Below are positions 45,154-54,700 of a stretch of DNA of 64,000 nucleotides, in pieces. The position numbers and the translations under genes were made by a program. Under the pieces are notes generated by a model that did no database searches, was not told where the DNA came from, and worked only from the letters and a program-made list of their open reading frames with translations. The DNA comes from a virus. Location of the stretch: IMG/VR virus record IMGVR_UViG_3300047471_000162, positions 1 through 64,000 of that record. One strand, written 5' to 3'. Each line of letters starts with the position of its first letter. Position 1 is the first letter of the stretch.

Positions 45154-45771
45154 ATGTTTATCTTCAACGAAGATAGAGCCATGATGGATAAATTTCAGAA
45201 CCTGGTAGTACAAGATGTTAATGCACCTGATACTGGTAGACCAGTAGAAGTTTTATGGTTGGATGCAGATGTTGAATTGGCTAACCTTACTTTCCCCAGC
45301 ATAGTAATTTCTAATACTGGAATTACCTATGCCGGGGAAAGAGCACACGCAGGCTGGTTCCAATTACAGTATGCTCCTGAAGGATTTAATAGATGGGGTA
45401 CTGACATGACTGATGTTACACAGTCCCCATACTACGCACAAACACCTATCCCATATAATATTAATTATCAGATAGAAGTTTTAGCAAGAAATAATAAGCA
45501 CGCAACATTTCTCACTTCAGTATTATCAGGTCCAGATTTTCTACATGCACGTTATGGATATCTATCTATTCCAGAAGACGGAACTGTTAGACGAATGGAT
45601 CTAACGTCTGGTCCGGAACGCCAGAGTATTCATGATGGTGATGGTAAGAGATTGTTCCATTCGGTGTATTCTATAAACGTATCCACTGAGCTTCTACCTC
45701 CTGAGATAGAGTCTTACAGTAAGGTTCACACTGTTGTTAAAGATATATCTCTACTTCCTCCAACCATCTAA
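45154..45771 (+). CDS. tail terminator / completion protein
   Basis: A 205-residue protein just before the sheath gene. The mixed alpha/beta pattern (RPVEVLWLDADVELANLTFPSIVIS, YNINYQIEVLARNNKHATFLTSVL) fits tail-terminator or completion proteins of contractile phages. Preceded by AAAGGAGG. A second ATG 27 nt downstream is possible. Assignment by position and pattern. Confidence 0.75.
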   Translation: MFIFNEDRAMMDKFQNLVVQDVNAPDTGRPVEVLWLDADVELANLTFPSIVISNTGITYAGERAHAGWFQLQYAPEGFNRWGTDMTDVTQSPYYAQTPIPYNINYQIEVLARNNKHATFLTSVLSGPDFLHARYGYLSIPEDGTVRRMDLTSGPERQSIHDGDGKRLFHSVYSINVSTELLPPEIESYSKVHTVVKDISLLPPTI

Positions 45772-45793
45772 CTATTCATCCAGGAGATAATAA

Positions 45794-47698
45794 ATGGTTT
45801 ACCAGAGACCTGGCGTATATGTTAATACGTCATTGACTCCGCTGACTACTGGGACAACAAGTCCTGGTCAGTCCACAGCGGCATTTGTAGGTGTGCACAC
45901 ACAGGGACCTACTATTCCTACGCTAATCACTAGCTGGAATCAATTTAATACTTTATATGGTGGCTTCGGTAACGGCCAGAATCTATTACCGTTTGCTGTA
46001 TGGCAGTACTTTGCCAATAATGGTAATCAATGTTATGTAGTAAGAGCCACAGGCTCTGACGCTGTAGCCGCTGTAGAGACTGTCAACGACAGAGAAGTTG
46101 GTGCTGGAGGTATTCTTCCACCTACTAACGTAGCTGCCACTCCTGGTGGATCTACAACCCCTTCCCAGCTATATGGGTATACCGTTACAGCAGTTAACGT
46201 CAATGGTGAGACTAATGGTGGAATCGAAGCTACAGTTACTGCTAACTCCACACTTACTTCTGTAAATAACGTAGTAATTACATGGACTCCAGTAACGGGT
46301 GCAACTGGCTATCGCATCTACCGTAGAAATCTAACCCTCTCCGGTCCTCAGCCTACTCCTTTACTATTAACTTCTGTAGTGGGGCAGTCCACAGCTACAT
46401 TCACTGACACTGGTGCATTCACTCCTGTTGGCCCTATTCCTCTTTACAACAGCACAGGTGCTCCTGTTCCTATCCTTAAGCTGACAGCTTCTGCTGTAGG
46501 AGTTTGGGGTAATCAAATCTATGTGGACATCACTGATAGCACTCTAGGCGCCGGACGCGTATCACTAACCGTTCGTTACGGTGGTACCTCAGATTCAAAT
46601 ATCGTAGAACGCTTTGTCGATGTAACTATGAATAGAACAGATCCACGCTACTTAGTAGCTATGATTAACTCTTCTATACTAGGTTCGAAGTACATTCGTG
46701 CTACTGATCTAGGAACATATGTAACATGGACTACTGCGCAGACTCCACAGACCCAATCCGGCGTAGCACTAACCGGTGGTTCTGATGGTGTTGCAACTCC
46801 TAACCTTGTTAGTGCAGTGCAGACACTATCTACGGTCCAGGGAAATATAGACCTGAACCTTCCAGGTATTACTAGCTCTACAACTCTGAATCAAATAATT
46901 ACATTTGTTACAGCTAATCCAAGTCTATTCTTAGTAGTCGACACACCGCCTGCCATCATAGGTTCTGATGGTGTAACACCTAATGAATCCGCAACCGTTA
47001 ATAGTTACCTATCCATGGTTATCGGAAATACTCAGTTGACACCGAATGCTCAGACTGCAATCTATGGCCCATGGCTACAGGTGGCTGATCCTATTTCGAC
47101 AGTGCCAGGAGCTACTAGAACTCTTCCCCCTGGTGGAGCAGTACTAGGTCTTTACTCTCAGACAGACGCTAGAGTTGGAGTACAGAAGGCCCCTGCTGGG
47201 GTTAATATTCCTCTACAGCGTGTAGTTAATGTTGAGCTTCCATTCCAGAATAGTAACTTGGATGTACTAAACACTAACTCTATTAATGTCAATAGATCTG
47301 TTCCAGGTTATGGTTTCTGTGTTATGGGGACTAGAACTCTTCTAACAAGCCTGCCAAGTCGTTATGTAAATATTCAGAGAACACTGAGAAGCATTCAGTT
47401 CAATCTAACAGGACTTACTCAGTTCGCAGTATTCGAGAACAACAATGAGAATCTTTGGTCCCGCTTGACCGCAGTAGTTAAGCAGTATCTACAAGGTATC
47501 TGGCAGCAGGGTGTTCTACAGGGCGACACAGCAGATCAGGCTTTCTTTGTGCAGTGTGACGGTCAGAATAATACCGCTACAACTATTGCTGCTGGTGAAG
47601 TACATGTCAAGGTTGGTCTTGCCTTAAATACTCCTGCCGAATTTGTTGTTATCGACATTAATCAAATGTCCAGCAACTCTACAACAGTAACCGCGTAA
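45794..47698 (+). CDS. tail sheath protein with an inserted FN3-like domain
   Basis: A 634-residue contractile sheath subunit. The N terminus YQRPGVYVNTSLTP and AAFVGVHTQGP and the C-terminal PSRYVNIQRTLRSIQ..FAVFENNNENLWSRL.. are typical sheath signatures. Residues ~115-215 form an insertion that reads as an FN3-like domain (PPTNVAATPGG.. YGYTVTAVNVNGET.. TWTPVTGATGYRIYRR). The insertion likely points outward and may bind glycans. The sheath contracts to drive the tube into the cell. Confidence 0.95.
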   Translation: MVYQRPGVYVNTSLTPLTTGTTSPGQSTAAFVGVHTQGPTIPTLITSWNQFNTLYGGFGNGQNLLPFAVWQYFANNGNQCYVVRATGSDAVAAVETVNDREVGAGGILPPTNVAATPGGSTTPSQLYGYTVTAVNVNGETNGGIEATVTANSTLTSVNNVVITWTPVTGATGYRIYRRNLTLSGPQPTPLLLTSVVGQSTATFTDTGAFTPVGPIPLYNSTGAPVPILKLTASAVGVWGNQIYVDITDSTLGAGRVSLTVRYGGTSDSNIVERFVDVTMNRTDPRYLVAMINSSILGSKYIRATDLGTYVTWTTAQTPQTQSGVALTGGSDGVATPNLVSAVQTLSTVQGNIDLNLPGITSSTTLNQIITFVTANPSLFLVVDTPPAIIGSDGVTPNESATVNSYLSMVIGNTQLTPNAQTAIYGPWLQVADPISTVPGATRTLPPGGAVLGLYSQTDARVGVQKAPAGVNIPLQRVVNVELPFQNSNLDVLNTNSINVNRSVPGYGFCVMGTRTLLTSLPSRYVNIQRTLRSIQFNLTGLTQFAVFENNNENLWSRLTAVVKQYLQGIWQQGVLQGDTADQAFFVQCDGQNNTATTIAAGEVHVKVGLALNTPAEFVVIDINQMSSNSTTVTA

Positions 47699-47711
47699 GG
47701 GGTAAGAAAAC

Positions 47712-48290
47712 ATGGCGACTACTATTGCAGCTCCAATCGCTAAGGCGAGTCCATCTATTGCCCACTTGGCAACAGATCCTCTACGAAATTTTAAATTCAA
47801 TGTAAATATTGTTCATCCACATATCCAGGGCTTTGCTACTATGGGCTTTATGACAGTCTCTGGATTAAACATCACTACGGAAGTTATTCCATACCGTGAA
47901 GGTGGAATGAACACGACAACTCAGAAGATGCCTGGGCAGAGTGACTTCGCACCCATCACCCTATCACAAGGAGTGGCTGTAGGAGAAGGACCAATGTGGG
48001 CATGGGTACAGGAACTCTTCACCGTTCAGCAGGGAACAGGAACAGGAAGTCCTGGTCAGGACTTCCGAGCAACTGTTGACATCATGGTTTTGGATCACCC
48101 AGTCACTACTTCACAGGTTCCAGTCAAGGCTATCTACCGTGTGTACAACGCATGGATTACTTCCATGGCTTTCTCTGACCTAGATGCCGGAGCTAATGCA
48201 GTTCTTATGCAGCAGATTTCTCTAGCTCATGAGGGCTTTGATTATAAGCTAGCAACGTCTACAGGTCTTAGTGGTGTAAACTTTAGCTAA
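47712..48290 (+). CDS. tail tube protein
   Basis: A 192-residue protein directly after the sheath gene. DPLRNFKFNVNIVHPHIQGFATMGFMTVSGLNITTEVIPYREGGMN is the conserved tube opening of contractile tails; the C-terminal KAIYRVYNAWITSMAFSDLDAGANAVLMQQISLAHEG is also typical. It polymerises into the inner tube through which DNA passes. Length is normal. Confidence 0.94.
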   Translation: MATTIAAPIAKASPSIAHLATDPLRNFKFNVNIVHPHIQGFATMGFMTVSGLNITTEVIPYREGGMNTTTQKMPGQSDFAPITLSQGVAVGEGPMWAWVQELFTVQQGTGTGSPGQDFRATVDIMVLDHPVTTSQVPVKAIYRVYNAWITSMAFSDLDAGANAVLMQQISLAHEGFDYKLATSTGLSGVNFS

Positions 48291-48321
48291 TAGTCCGCAA
48301 TAATAAACTGGAGAATTAATC

Positions 48322-49188
48322 GTGCAATATGAGAAGCCTCAATACACCATGAGCTTTGACGATGACGAAACGGGTAATGTAGTAAAGGGCACGGAGGATC
48401 AGCTTAATGAACTGACTAAGCAAGTCCTCCGTGCTATGAACCCTGCCCCAGTCATTGATGAAATGCCGGATACATATATAAAGCTACCTGCTGGATTAAT
48501 TGTAAATGGTGAAGTCGTACAAGAAGCTGAGGTACAGGAATTAACCGGTGAACATGAAGAGCGCTTGGCTAAGGCCAAGGCTTCTAATAACGCAGCCAAG
48601 TATGTCAATACCCTTCTCCAGTGTGGAGTAGTTTCTATCGGTGAGACAAAGGTTACCCAAAAGATTCTTGACTCCCTTATCCAAGGGGATCTAGATACTC
48701 TTCTCATGGGAATTCGTAGAGCCACCTTTGGTGAAGACTTTCAGGTTGATGGAGTTCCCTGCCCACAGTGTGGGGAATTCAATGACCTTGTTCTGAATCT
48801 ATCTGATATTCCTATAAAGGAACTAGAAGATCCGGAAGAGAGAGAATTCTTTGTTCCCCTGCGTAGAAACCGTAAGGCTAAGGTTCAATTCCCTACCGGT
48901 GATGTGCAGAATGAAATCTTTAAGAAGCAGTTAAGTGTTCCAGAGATGAACTCTGTTACTCTAGCCTATTGTGTTATCTCCTTCATTGACTCCAATGGTA
49001 AGGAGAAGATGAGCTCAGGATTAGCAGATGTAAAGAAGTTAGGTCTCGCGGATAGAAAAACTATCCAAGATTTTATATATGAGAACCAACCTGGACCAAG
49101 ATATGACCAGGTAACCGCAGGATGTTATTCCTGCGAAGGTGAGGTTCCTGTCCCATTAAGCGTGGGCATCCTGTTTCGAGAACTGTAA
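48322..49188 (+). CDS. tail assembly chaperone / baseplate-type protein, pre-frameshift product
   Basis: A 288-residue protein from a GTG start with GGAG upstream, located between tube and tape measure. A helical middle (KVTQKILDSLIQGDLDTLLMGIRRATFG) is followed by CPQCGEFNDLVLNLSDI and a final CYSCEGEVPVP, giving a four-Cys zinc pattern like T4 gp26/gp51-type baseplate and chaperone proteins. The TTT-CGA near its end appears to be a +1 frameshift site leading to a longer product (next entry). Confidence 0.85.
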   Translation: MQYEKPQYTMSFDDDETGNVVKGTEDQLNELTKQVLRAMNPAPVIDEMPDTYIKLPAGLIVNGEVVQEAEVQELTGEHEERLAKAKASNNAAKYVNTLLQCGVVSIGETKVTQKILDSLIQGDLDTLLMGIRRATFGEDFQVDGVPCPQCGEFNDLVLNLSDIPIKELEDPEEREFFVPLRRNRKAKVQFPTGDVQNEIFKKQLSVPEMNSVTLAYCVISFIDSNGKEKMSSGLADVKKLGLADRKTIQDFIYENQPGPRYDQVTAGCYSCEGEVPVPLSVGILFREL

Positions 49189-49414
49189 TTACTATAATCT
49201 TTATAATGAGTATGAACAGCTAGTAGATTCATTCGGTTGGAGTCTTAATGAATGTCGTAAGTTATCCCATAGAGAACGTAAACACTGGATAAAGCGAATT
49301 CTATTTAAGCTCGAACTAGAATATGAAAGAATGCATATAGCTAATAATTCAAATCAAGTCATCAATAGATCTGTCGGTCAGGGTGTTACTTTCAACGGAG
49401 TTCCGTATAGGTAA
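49178..49414 (+). CDS. +1 frameshift extension of the tail chaperone gene
   Basis: A 78-codon frame, +1 relative to 48322-49188, with no ATG, GTG or TTG before codon 52. It reads as a convincing protein (YNLYNEYEQLVDSFGWSLNEC, HRERKHWIKRILFKLELEYE). Slippage at CTG-TTT-CGA (49171-49179), with tRNA-Phe moving from TTT to TTC ahead of a rare CGA codon, would fuse it after residue 285 for a 363-residue protein. Many long-tailed phages make their tail assembly chaperone pair by frameshift in exactly this position before the tape measure gene. Confidence 0.75.
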   Translation, partial: ENCNYYNLYNEYEQLVDSFGWSLNECRKLSHRERKHWIKRILFKLELEYERMHIANNSNQVINRSVGQGVTFNGVPYR

Positions 49415-49450
49415 TATAATGAAGAGTAACGATCTAATCTAGGAGAGCTG

Positions 49451-52432
49451 ATGGCTGAGGAAAGCAATATCGGAGCCAGCCGCTTGCTAGGGACCAACGG
49501 TCTACAGCAGGCGGTTGATTCTTTAAGTACGCAAGTTACTAAACTCACAGAAACTGTTGGTAAAGCTGCCAACAGTTTTTCAAACATGTCCGGAGCTTCT
49601 GGTAGATCTTCCGGTGGAAGCACTACAGGTAATAATTGGAATACTACTTCCAATAGAAATAACTATTCTTCCAACGGTGGTGGGGGTTCTTTCAGCAGTA
49701 AGGTTATGAGTCTTGCTAGTACCAACGGCGGAGGAGGTAATGGTGGTGGTGGACGTTTCTCTATGTCAGGTGGTAGTGCTGCTGGGGGATCTAAGTTTGC
49801 TGGGGCTGTAGCTGTTGGTGCTGGTGTAGCTGCTGGCTTGACTAATTATGGTAATCAGAATATGTCTACCAATATGCAGATGGATATGTTTAATGCATAC
49901 TCCAATGTGGCTGGTGGTGGTAATAGTATGACCGCCAGACATATGGTATTCGATAACAATAATCTAGCCCTTGATGTCAATGATGCGGCACAGGCGGCAT
50001 ATACAAATGCCTTCACTTTTGGTAATGCGCAATTCGGTGGACAAGCTAATCCTGCTTTTCAAAGAGGTATGGCACAGACACAAGGATTTGGATACGCTAG
50101 TCCTACCTTAGGTGCCAATGCTGCTGCTCAAGCTGCACAGCAAACTTATTCCCCGCGCTCTCAGGTGATGTCTCAGGTTCTAGGACTTCGTGCACCTATC
50201 GGTCCTGGAGGAGTAAAGAACTCTATGAGCAGTATTGCTCAGTCTATTTATACTCAGACGTTTGGAAATAAGGCAGTAAGTCAAAAGGGCTTTAATGCTT
50301 CTATTTCTCAGGGTGGCTCCCTAGCTGTAAATCTACAGTATATGGGACAGCAGATGGGATGGAATCAGACAACCATTCAGGAGTATCAAAACTACCTCCA
50401 AGGGATGAACGCTGCTCAGAATAATGGTATGTCAGTTAGTCAGTATGACACTCTTAGTCAGCAGGCTTCTCAAGGAAATAAGAATGCTATCAATAAGCTA
50501 TCTCAGACTACTAGTCTTGGATCTTCTATGTTTGAGAATCAAAGAAATCTTAGTGCCTCTCGTGTAACTAGACAGAGCGATATCTTGGATACCTTAGCTC
50601 CAGCATTTGATAATGCTACGCAGAAAGTTAATGACTTCAGTAATGCACTTACCAACTTTCTAAAGACTACACATTTGGATAGCGCCGTAGGATCCGGGGG
50701 TGGTTGGGGTAGTGCCCTCTCTGGGGGCATGGGAGGGCTCTCTAGCGGCTTCGGAATGGGCTCAGGTCTCCTAACTGCTGCGCGCTTATTTAAGGGTGGT
50801 GGGGGTGGCGTTATGGGTCTTCTAGGCCGTGGCGGTGGCGGGGGTGCACTGAGTGCCGCACGCGGTATATCAGGTTTAGGCGCTGCTGGTGGGGGTGGCT
50901 TATTAGGTGGCAGCGCTATTGGTTTAGGTGCCGTGGGTACAGCCTTAGCTGGATACTTTGGATGGCAAAGCGCTACACAAAGCGGTGGAGTTGCTGATTT
51001 TATGGCCAAGCATGCTTCTGCCTTTGGAGTTTTTGGGCAAGCAGCTGGTCTAGGTCAAGGTGCACACAGATGGTATGACAAGCTAATAACTGGTAAGGAT
51101 AAGGAAAGTTTCTGGGATCTATTTGCTCCTGGCCAAGAAAAAAGAACTACAACCACTGATGGTAGAAATGGTGGAGGATCTAATGCCACCCCTGGTGGCG
51201 GAGGAGTAGGAACTTCTTCAAGTGGTGGTTCAGCTAATACAGGTACCAATGCCGCACAGATTATTAAATTTGCTGAGTCACAATTAGGTGTTCCCTATCT
51301 ATGGGGTGGAGAATCCCCCGGCAAGGGAATGGACTGTTCTGGATTAGTGCAGTGGGCTTTCGGTAAGGCTGGAGTAAAGTTACCTAGAACTTCTGAAGAG
51401 CAGCAAAAGGTAGGATCATCTGTAGCGATTAATAATACTCAGCCAGGAGATCTACTATTCGCGGGTAATCCTGCTCACCACGTAGCTATTGCTCTTGGTA
51501 ATGGGCAGCTTATTGAGGCTCCGCATTCTGGTGCTAATGTTCGTATTAGATCTTATGGTGCTTCTGAGTTTACTTCTGCATCTCGTGTGGTAAACACTAT
51601 AGGTAACACTGGTGATCTACTCAATAACAATAGCTCAGGTAATACAAATACTTTGAATAATCAGCAGAGAACATCTGGCGGTAATATTGGTGCCTATGCT
51701 GGAACTAGTGAAGCCGCTGCTATTGCTTCTGCTCTTGCGGGATCTATTGCAAGTATGCCTATCTCTTCAGGATCTAAGTCAGCTGGTGGAACTAGTGGAA
51801 CAACTCCAGTAGGCTCTAATCCACAGGGTAATGGTCAGAATGATCAAGCATCATTGCAAGCATATGCCAAGCAGTTACTATCACAGTATGGCTGGGGAGA
51901 TCAGTGGAATTCTTTTAATGCTCTTGTTATGTCTGAGTCCAGCTGGGATGTTCATGCAAAGAATTCTTCGTCTGGAGCTTATGGTTTAGCTCAAGCACTT
52001 CCTGCAAGTAAGTATGGTTCTGCTGGCAGTGACTGGCAGTCCAATGGAGATACACAGCTTCAATGGATGATGGGATATATCAAGGAACGTTATACCAATC
52101 CTAATAACGCCTGGTCATTCCACCAGAAGAATAACTGGTATGACACAGGCGCTTGGAGTATTGATAAGGATCAGAAGGCTGTAGTCCACCAGGGAGAAAT
52201 GATTATTCCGGCGCAGCAGGCAGAGACTATCCGTCAAGTGCTTTTGAATAATTCATTCAACCCAAATAATAATAAGAGTAATTCTGGGCATGGACTTGTT
52301 ATTAGTAATATATCTGTACAGATGCCTAATGGATATTCTGGCTCCGCACAAGAAGCGAAGATGACTGGTAAGATGGTCGTTGACGCTATTGTTAGTGATA
52401 CTCGAATCAAGAATTTGCAGAAGGGACAGTAA
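49451..52432 (+). CDS. tape measure protein with NlpC/P60 and lytic transglycosylase domains
   Basis: A 993-residue tape measure. A Gly/Asn/Ser-rich N-terminal region (to ~130) precedes a long Ala/Gln-rich helical section and several Gly-rich runs (~400-500). Residues ~600-720 are an NlpC/P60 peptidase with catalytic Cys in KGMDCSGLVQWAF, His in AHHVAIALG, and a third polar His in EAPHSG. Residues ~800-890 are a soluble lytic transglycosylase-like domain (LVMSESSWDVHAKNSSSGAYGLAQ). These enzymes open the peptidoglycan during injection. AGGAG precedes the ATG; the stop overlaps the next start. Confidence 0.93.
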   Translation: MAEESNIGASRLLGTNGLQQAVDSLSTQVTKLTETVGKAANSFSNMSGASGRSSGGSTTGNNWNTTSNRNNYSSNGGGGSFSSKVMSLASTNGGGGNGGGGRFSMSGGSAAGGSKFAGAVAVGAGVAAGLTNYGNQNMSTNMQMDMFNAYSNVAGGGNSMTARHMVFDNNNLALDVNDAAQAAYTNAFTFGNAQFGGQANPAFQRGMAQTQGFGYASPTLGANAAAQAAQQTYSPRSQVMSQVLGLRAPIGPGGVKNSMSSIAQSIYTQTFGNKAVSQKGFNASISQGGSLAVNLQYMGQQMGWNQTTIQEYQNYLQGMNAAQNNGMSVSQYDTLSQQASQGNKNAINKLSQTTSLGSSMFENQRNLSASRVTRQSDILDTLAPAFDNATQKVNDFSNALTNFLKTTHLDSAVGSGGGWGSALSGGMGGLSSGFGMGSGLLTAARLFKGGGGGVMGLLGRGGGGGALSAARGISGLGAAGGGGLLGGSAIGLGAVGTALAGYFGWQSATQSGGVADFMAKHASAFGVFGQAAGLGQGAHRWYDKLITGKDKESFWDLFAPGQEKRTTTTDGRNGGGSNATPGGGGVGTSSSGGSANTGTNAAQIIKFAESQLGVPYLWGGESPGKGMDCSGLVQWAFGKAGVKLPRTSEEQQKVGSSVAINNTQPGDLLFAGNPAHHVAIALGNGQLIEAPHSGANVRIRSYGASEFTSASRVVNTIGNTGDLLNNNSSGNTNTLNNQQRTSGGNIGAYAGTSEAAAIASALAGSIASMPISSGSKSAGGTSGTTPVGSNPQGNGQNDQASLQAYAKQLLSQYGWGDQWNSFNALVMSESSWDVHAKNSSSGAYGLAQALPASKYGSAGSDWQSNGDTQLQWMMGYIKERYTNPNNAWSFHQKNNWYDTGAWSIDKDQKAVVHQGEMIIPAQQAETIRQVLLNNSFNPNNNKSNSGHGLVISNISVQMPNGYSGSAQEAKMTGKMVVDAIVSDTRIKNLQKGQ

Positions 52433-53172
52433 TGGGAACTACCGAACCAATCTCTGGTACATACCAGACAATCTCTGGACAGCCAGGATATGGTATTGTG
52501 CAGAACCCCCCGTTCCATCCTAATATTCTTAATATTCCACTACGACAGTTATCTACGAATTCCCCAGGTAGTTATGACTATTCCCTGTACAGAGGCTTAA
52601 TGTCCACAAGAGCTATACAGGGACCGGGTCTTCCAGCTAATCAGTACAAGGTTAATTTTCTCTATAATCCTTCTACTATTGCAGAGTCTAGATCTTTAGA
52701 TCTTAATAATCAGATCTATCCTTCCTACGCTAGAAATCCAGATGATCCTGGTCAACACAAGACAGGACTAAATGCAACAGTTTCATTTAGTCTACTGTTC
52801 GATAGAACGTATGAGCTTTGGGATAGTTCTTATGTAGGAACTGATGCAGGAACATATGGAGTCATGGTAGATGTTAATGCTTTCTATAATCTATTAAATA
52901 TTAATCAGGTTAATGTAAATTCTCCAGTCTCTTTGGCAACTAGTGAGTTTGCTGCGCAGAATAAATTCGCCTTAATAGTACAAGGAACTATGTCCGCCAT
53001 TCCTATAGATCTTTATTTTGGTTATCAGTCTGCTGGTGCTCTTAAGTACTTTGGCTACGTAACTGAATTCGATATCACATATACTCACTTCACTCAGAAG
53101 ATGGTGCCACAGAGATGTGCTATTAACGTAGGCTTCCAGGTAATGTCTGAGACATTTAACAACGTAAGTTAA
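52432..53172 (+). CDS. contractile-tail tube-initiator / baseplate protein
   Basis: A 246-residue protein. YKVNFLYNPSTIAESRSLDLNN is the hallmark of contractile injection system tube-linked proteins, followed by a beta-rich core with KYFGYVTEFDITYTHFTQKMVPQRC. In related systems it sits next to the LysM-like protein and joins the tube to the hub. It starts in a TAATG overlap with the tape measure. Confidence 0.83.
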   Translation: MGTTEPISGTYQTISGQPGYGIVQNPPFHPNILNIPLRQLSTNSPGSYDYSLYRGLMSTRAIQGPGLPANQYKVNFLYNPSTIAESRSLDLNNQIYPSYARNPDDPGQHKTGLNATVSFSLLFDRTYELWDSSYVGTDAGTYGVMVDVNAFYNLLNINQVNVNSPVSLATSEFAAQNKFALIVQGTMSAIPIDLYFGYQSAGALKYFGYVTEFDITYTHFTQKMVPQRCAINVGFQVMSETFNNVS

Positions 53173-53181
53173 GGAGGAATA

Positions 53182-53460
53182 ATGCCAATAAGTCCATACA
53201 GTAGATATGCTGATAACACTGTGGTCTCTCTTGTAGACCACAACGGAATAACTCGTCCAACTATTATTATCGAAACCCCTAACGAACGTAAGGTAAGTTT
53301 TAGTACCTACACTTGGAAGCTGGGGGATCAGATAGAATACTTGGCCTTCTCCGCTTATGGTGATGAATTAGCCTGGTGGATTATAGCGAATGCTAATCCA
53401 GAGATTCTATTTTGGGATAGCTTAACTCCCGGAGTTACCGTGAGGGTGCCTAATGCTTAG
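53182..53460 (+). CDS. LysM-like baseplate protein (gpX type)
   Basis: A 92-residue protein whose second half (YTWKLGDQIEYLAFSAYGDELAWWIIANANPE..PGVTVRVP) reads as a LysM-type fold, as in P2 gpX and baseplate gp53-like proteins. It overlaps the hub gene start by 8 nt. Likely binds peptidoglycan or joins hub and tube. Confidence 0.87.
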   Translation: MPISPYSRYADNTVVSLVDHNGITRPTIIIETPNERKVSFSTYTWKLGDQIEYLAFSAYGDELAWWIIANANPEILFWDSLTPGVTVRVPNA

Positions 53461-54700
53461 TACTATTCCTGCCTTACCGTATTTTGAGGTGATAGTGGAT
53501 GGAATATATCTAAAGCAATACGCTTCCAAGGTACAGATTATTCAGGAGACTAACTCTCACCCCGTAGCCTTACTAGACGTACAGTATATTGGAAAGAAGT
53601 CTGTACAGGGTGCACCCGGAGTTAGAGGATCTTGGGCATATATAAAGGAACAGACTCCAATAACAATTAACTATGGTTTTAAGCCAGGACGTATTGCTCA
53701 GTTCCTTGGCTATGTGGCATCGTACACGTTGATCAAGTCTGGTTCAGATCTGGCGCAGAATGGACTAATCACTACCACTGTTCAGTACACATTGGTAGGT
53801 GCCTCTCAAATTATGCAGACTACAAAGAATAGAGCATGGAAGCACATCAGTCCTTCTGCTATTGCTGCTTCCATAGCTACTGAGAATGGTTTTAGATCTG
53901 TTATTCATCCATACCAAGCGGCTGTAGACTATCGCTTACAAAATGTAAGTGACTTCCAGTTTCTAAACCAGTTGGCTAATGAAATAGGTTATCGCTTCTA
54001 TGTGGATAATACTGATCTATACTTTATTAATCCTAAGTTAATTCTGGATAGATCTAATATAAGAAATATTCCACAGTTCTGGTTCTACAATAATCCTGGA
54101 CTCTACGACACTCTTAGAAATTTTCAACCTATCGTAGGAACTATTACTCCTGATGGTGGTATTGTTGCCAATAGAACTATCACAGGTATTAATCCTCAGA
54201 CTAAGAATTTAGTTAATGCTTCGGATCAACTGAAGCTTACTACTTCTGCTACCTCATTAATGTCTCCACCGGCTACGCCAACTATTACTAAATATTACAA
54301 TGCATTTCCTGCTGATTCTTTCTTTGAAGCTCAGCAAAAAATTGTGGCTGATACTAATAGAAATCTTTACTGGATTACAGCAGATTGTGAACTGCGTGGA
54401 GACTTCAGAGTTAAGCCAAATGTTCTAGTAGAGCTTGTAGGTTCGGCACTTCCATTATCCGAAGCGGGTTTTTGGTTAGTACAGTGTTCAACACATTGTC
54501 TAACGATGCCAGCACCCACGGGTAATAAGGTAGATGCTACATACAATATCTATTCTCAGTTGGTAAGAGATCAAGTCTATGCGGCTACAACTGTAGTTTC
54601 TCCTTCGGATACTTCTTCAGTTGTACAGAAAGTACCAGCGGCTTTAGTCGGTGGCGTATGGAGATCATCTAATATAGGGGCGCAGATTCATGCAAGCTAG
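53453..54700 (+). CDS. baseplate hub protein (late control D / gp27-like)
   Basis: A 415-residue protein with gpD-like features: an opening beta domain (PYFEVIVDGIYLKQYASKVQIIQ), ITINYGF followed by FLGYVASYTLIKSG, HPYQAAVDYRLQNVSDFQFLNQLANEIGYRFYVD (very typical), and a C-terminal beta part. It forms the trimeric hub under the tube. It overlaps the next gene by 11 nt. Confidence 0.9.
   Translation: MLSTIPALPYFEVIVDGIYLKQYASKVQIIQETNSHPVALLDVQYIGKKSVQGAPGVRGSWAYIKEQTPITINYGFKPGRIAQFLGYVASYTLIKSGSDLAQNGLITTTVQYTLVGASQIMQTTKNRAWKHISPSAIAASIATENGFRSVIHPYQAAVDYRLQNVSDFQFLNQLANEIGYRFYVDNTDLYFINPKLILDRSNIRNIPQFWFYNNPGLYDTLRNFQPIVGTITPDGGIVANRTITGINPQTKNLVNASDQLKLTTSATSLMSPPATPTITKYYNAFPADSFFEAQQKIVADTNRNLYWITADCELRGDFRVKPNVLVELVGSALPLSEAGFWLVQCSTHCLTMPAPTGNKVDATYNIYSQLVRDQVYAATTVVSPSDTSSVVQKVPAALVGGVWRSSNIGAQIHAS

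Noticed and set aside
50539-51009. Leftward 156-codon frame
   Set aside because: It is the Pro-rich shadow of the Gly-rich part of the tape measure gene.
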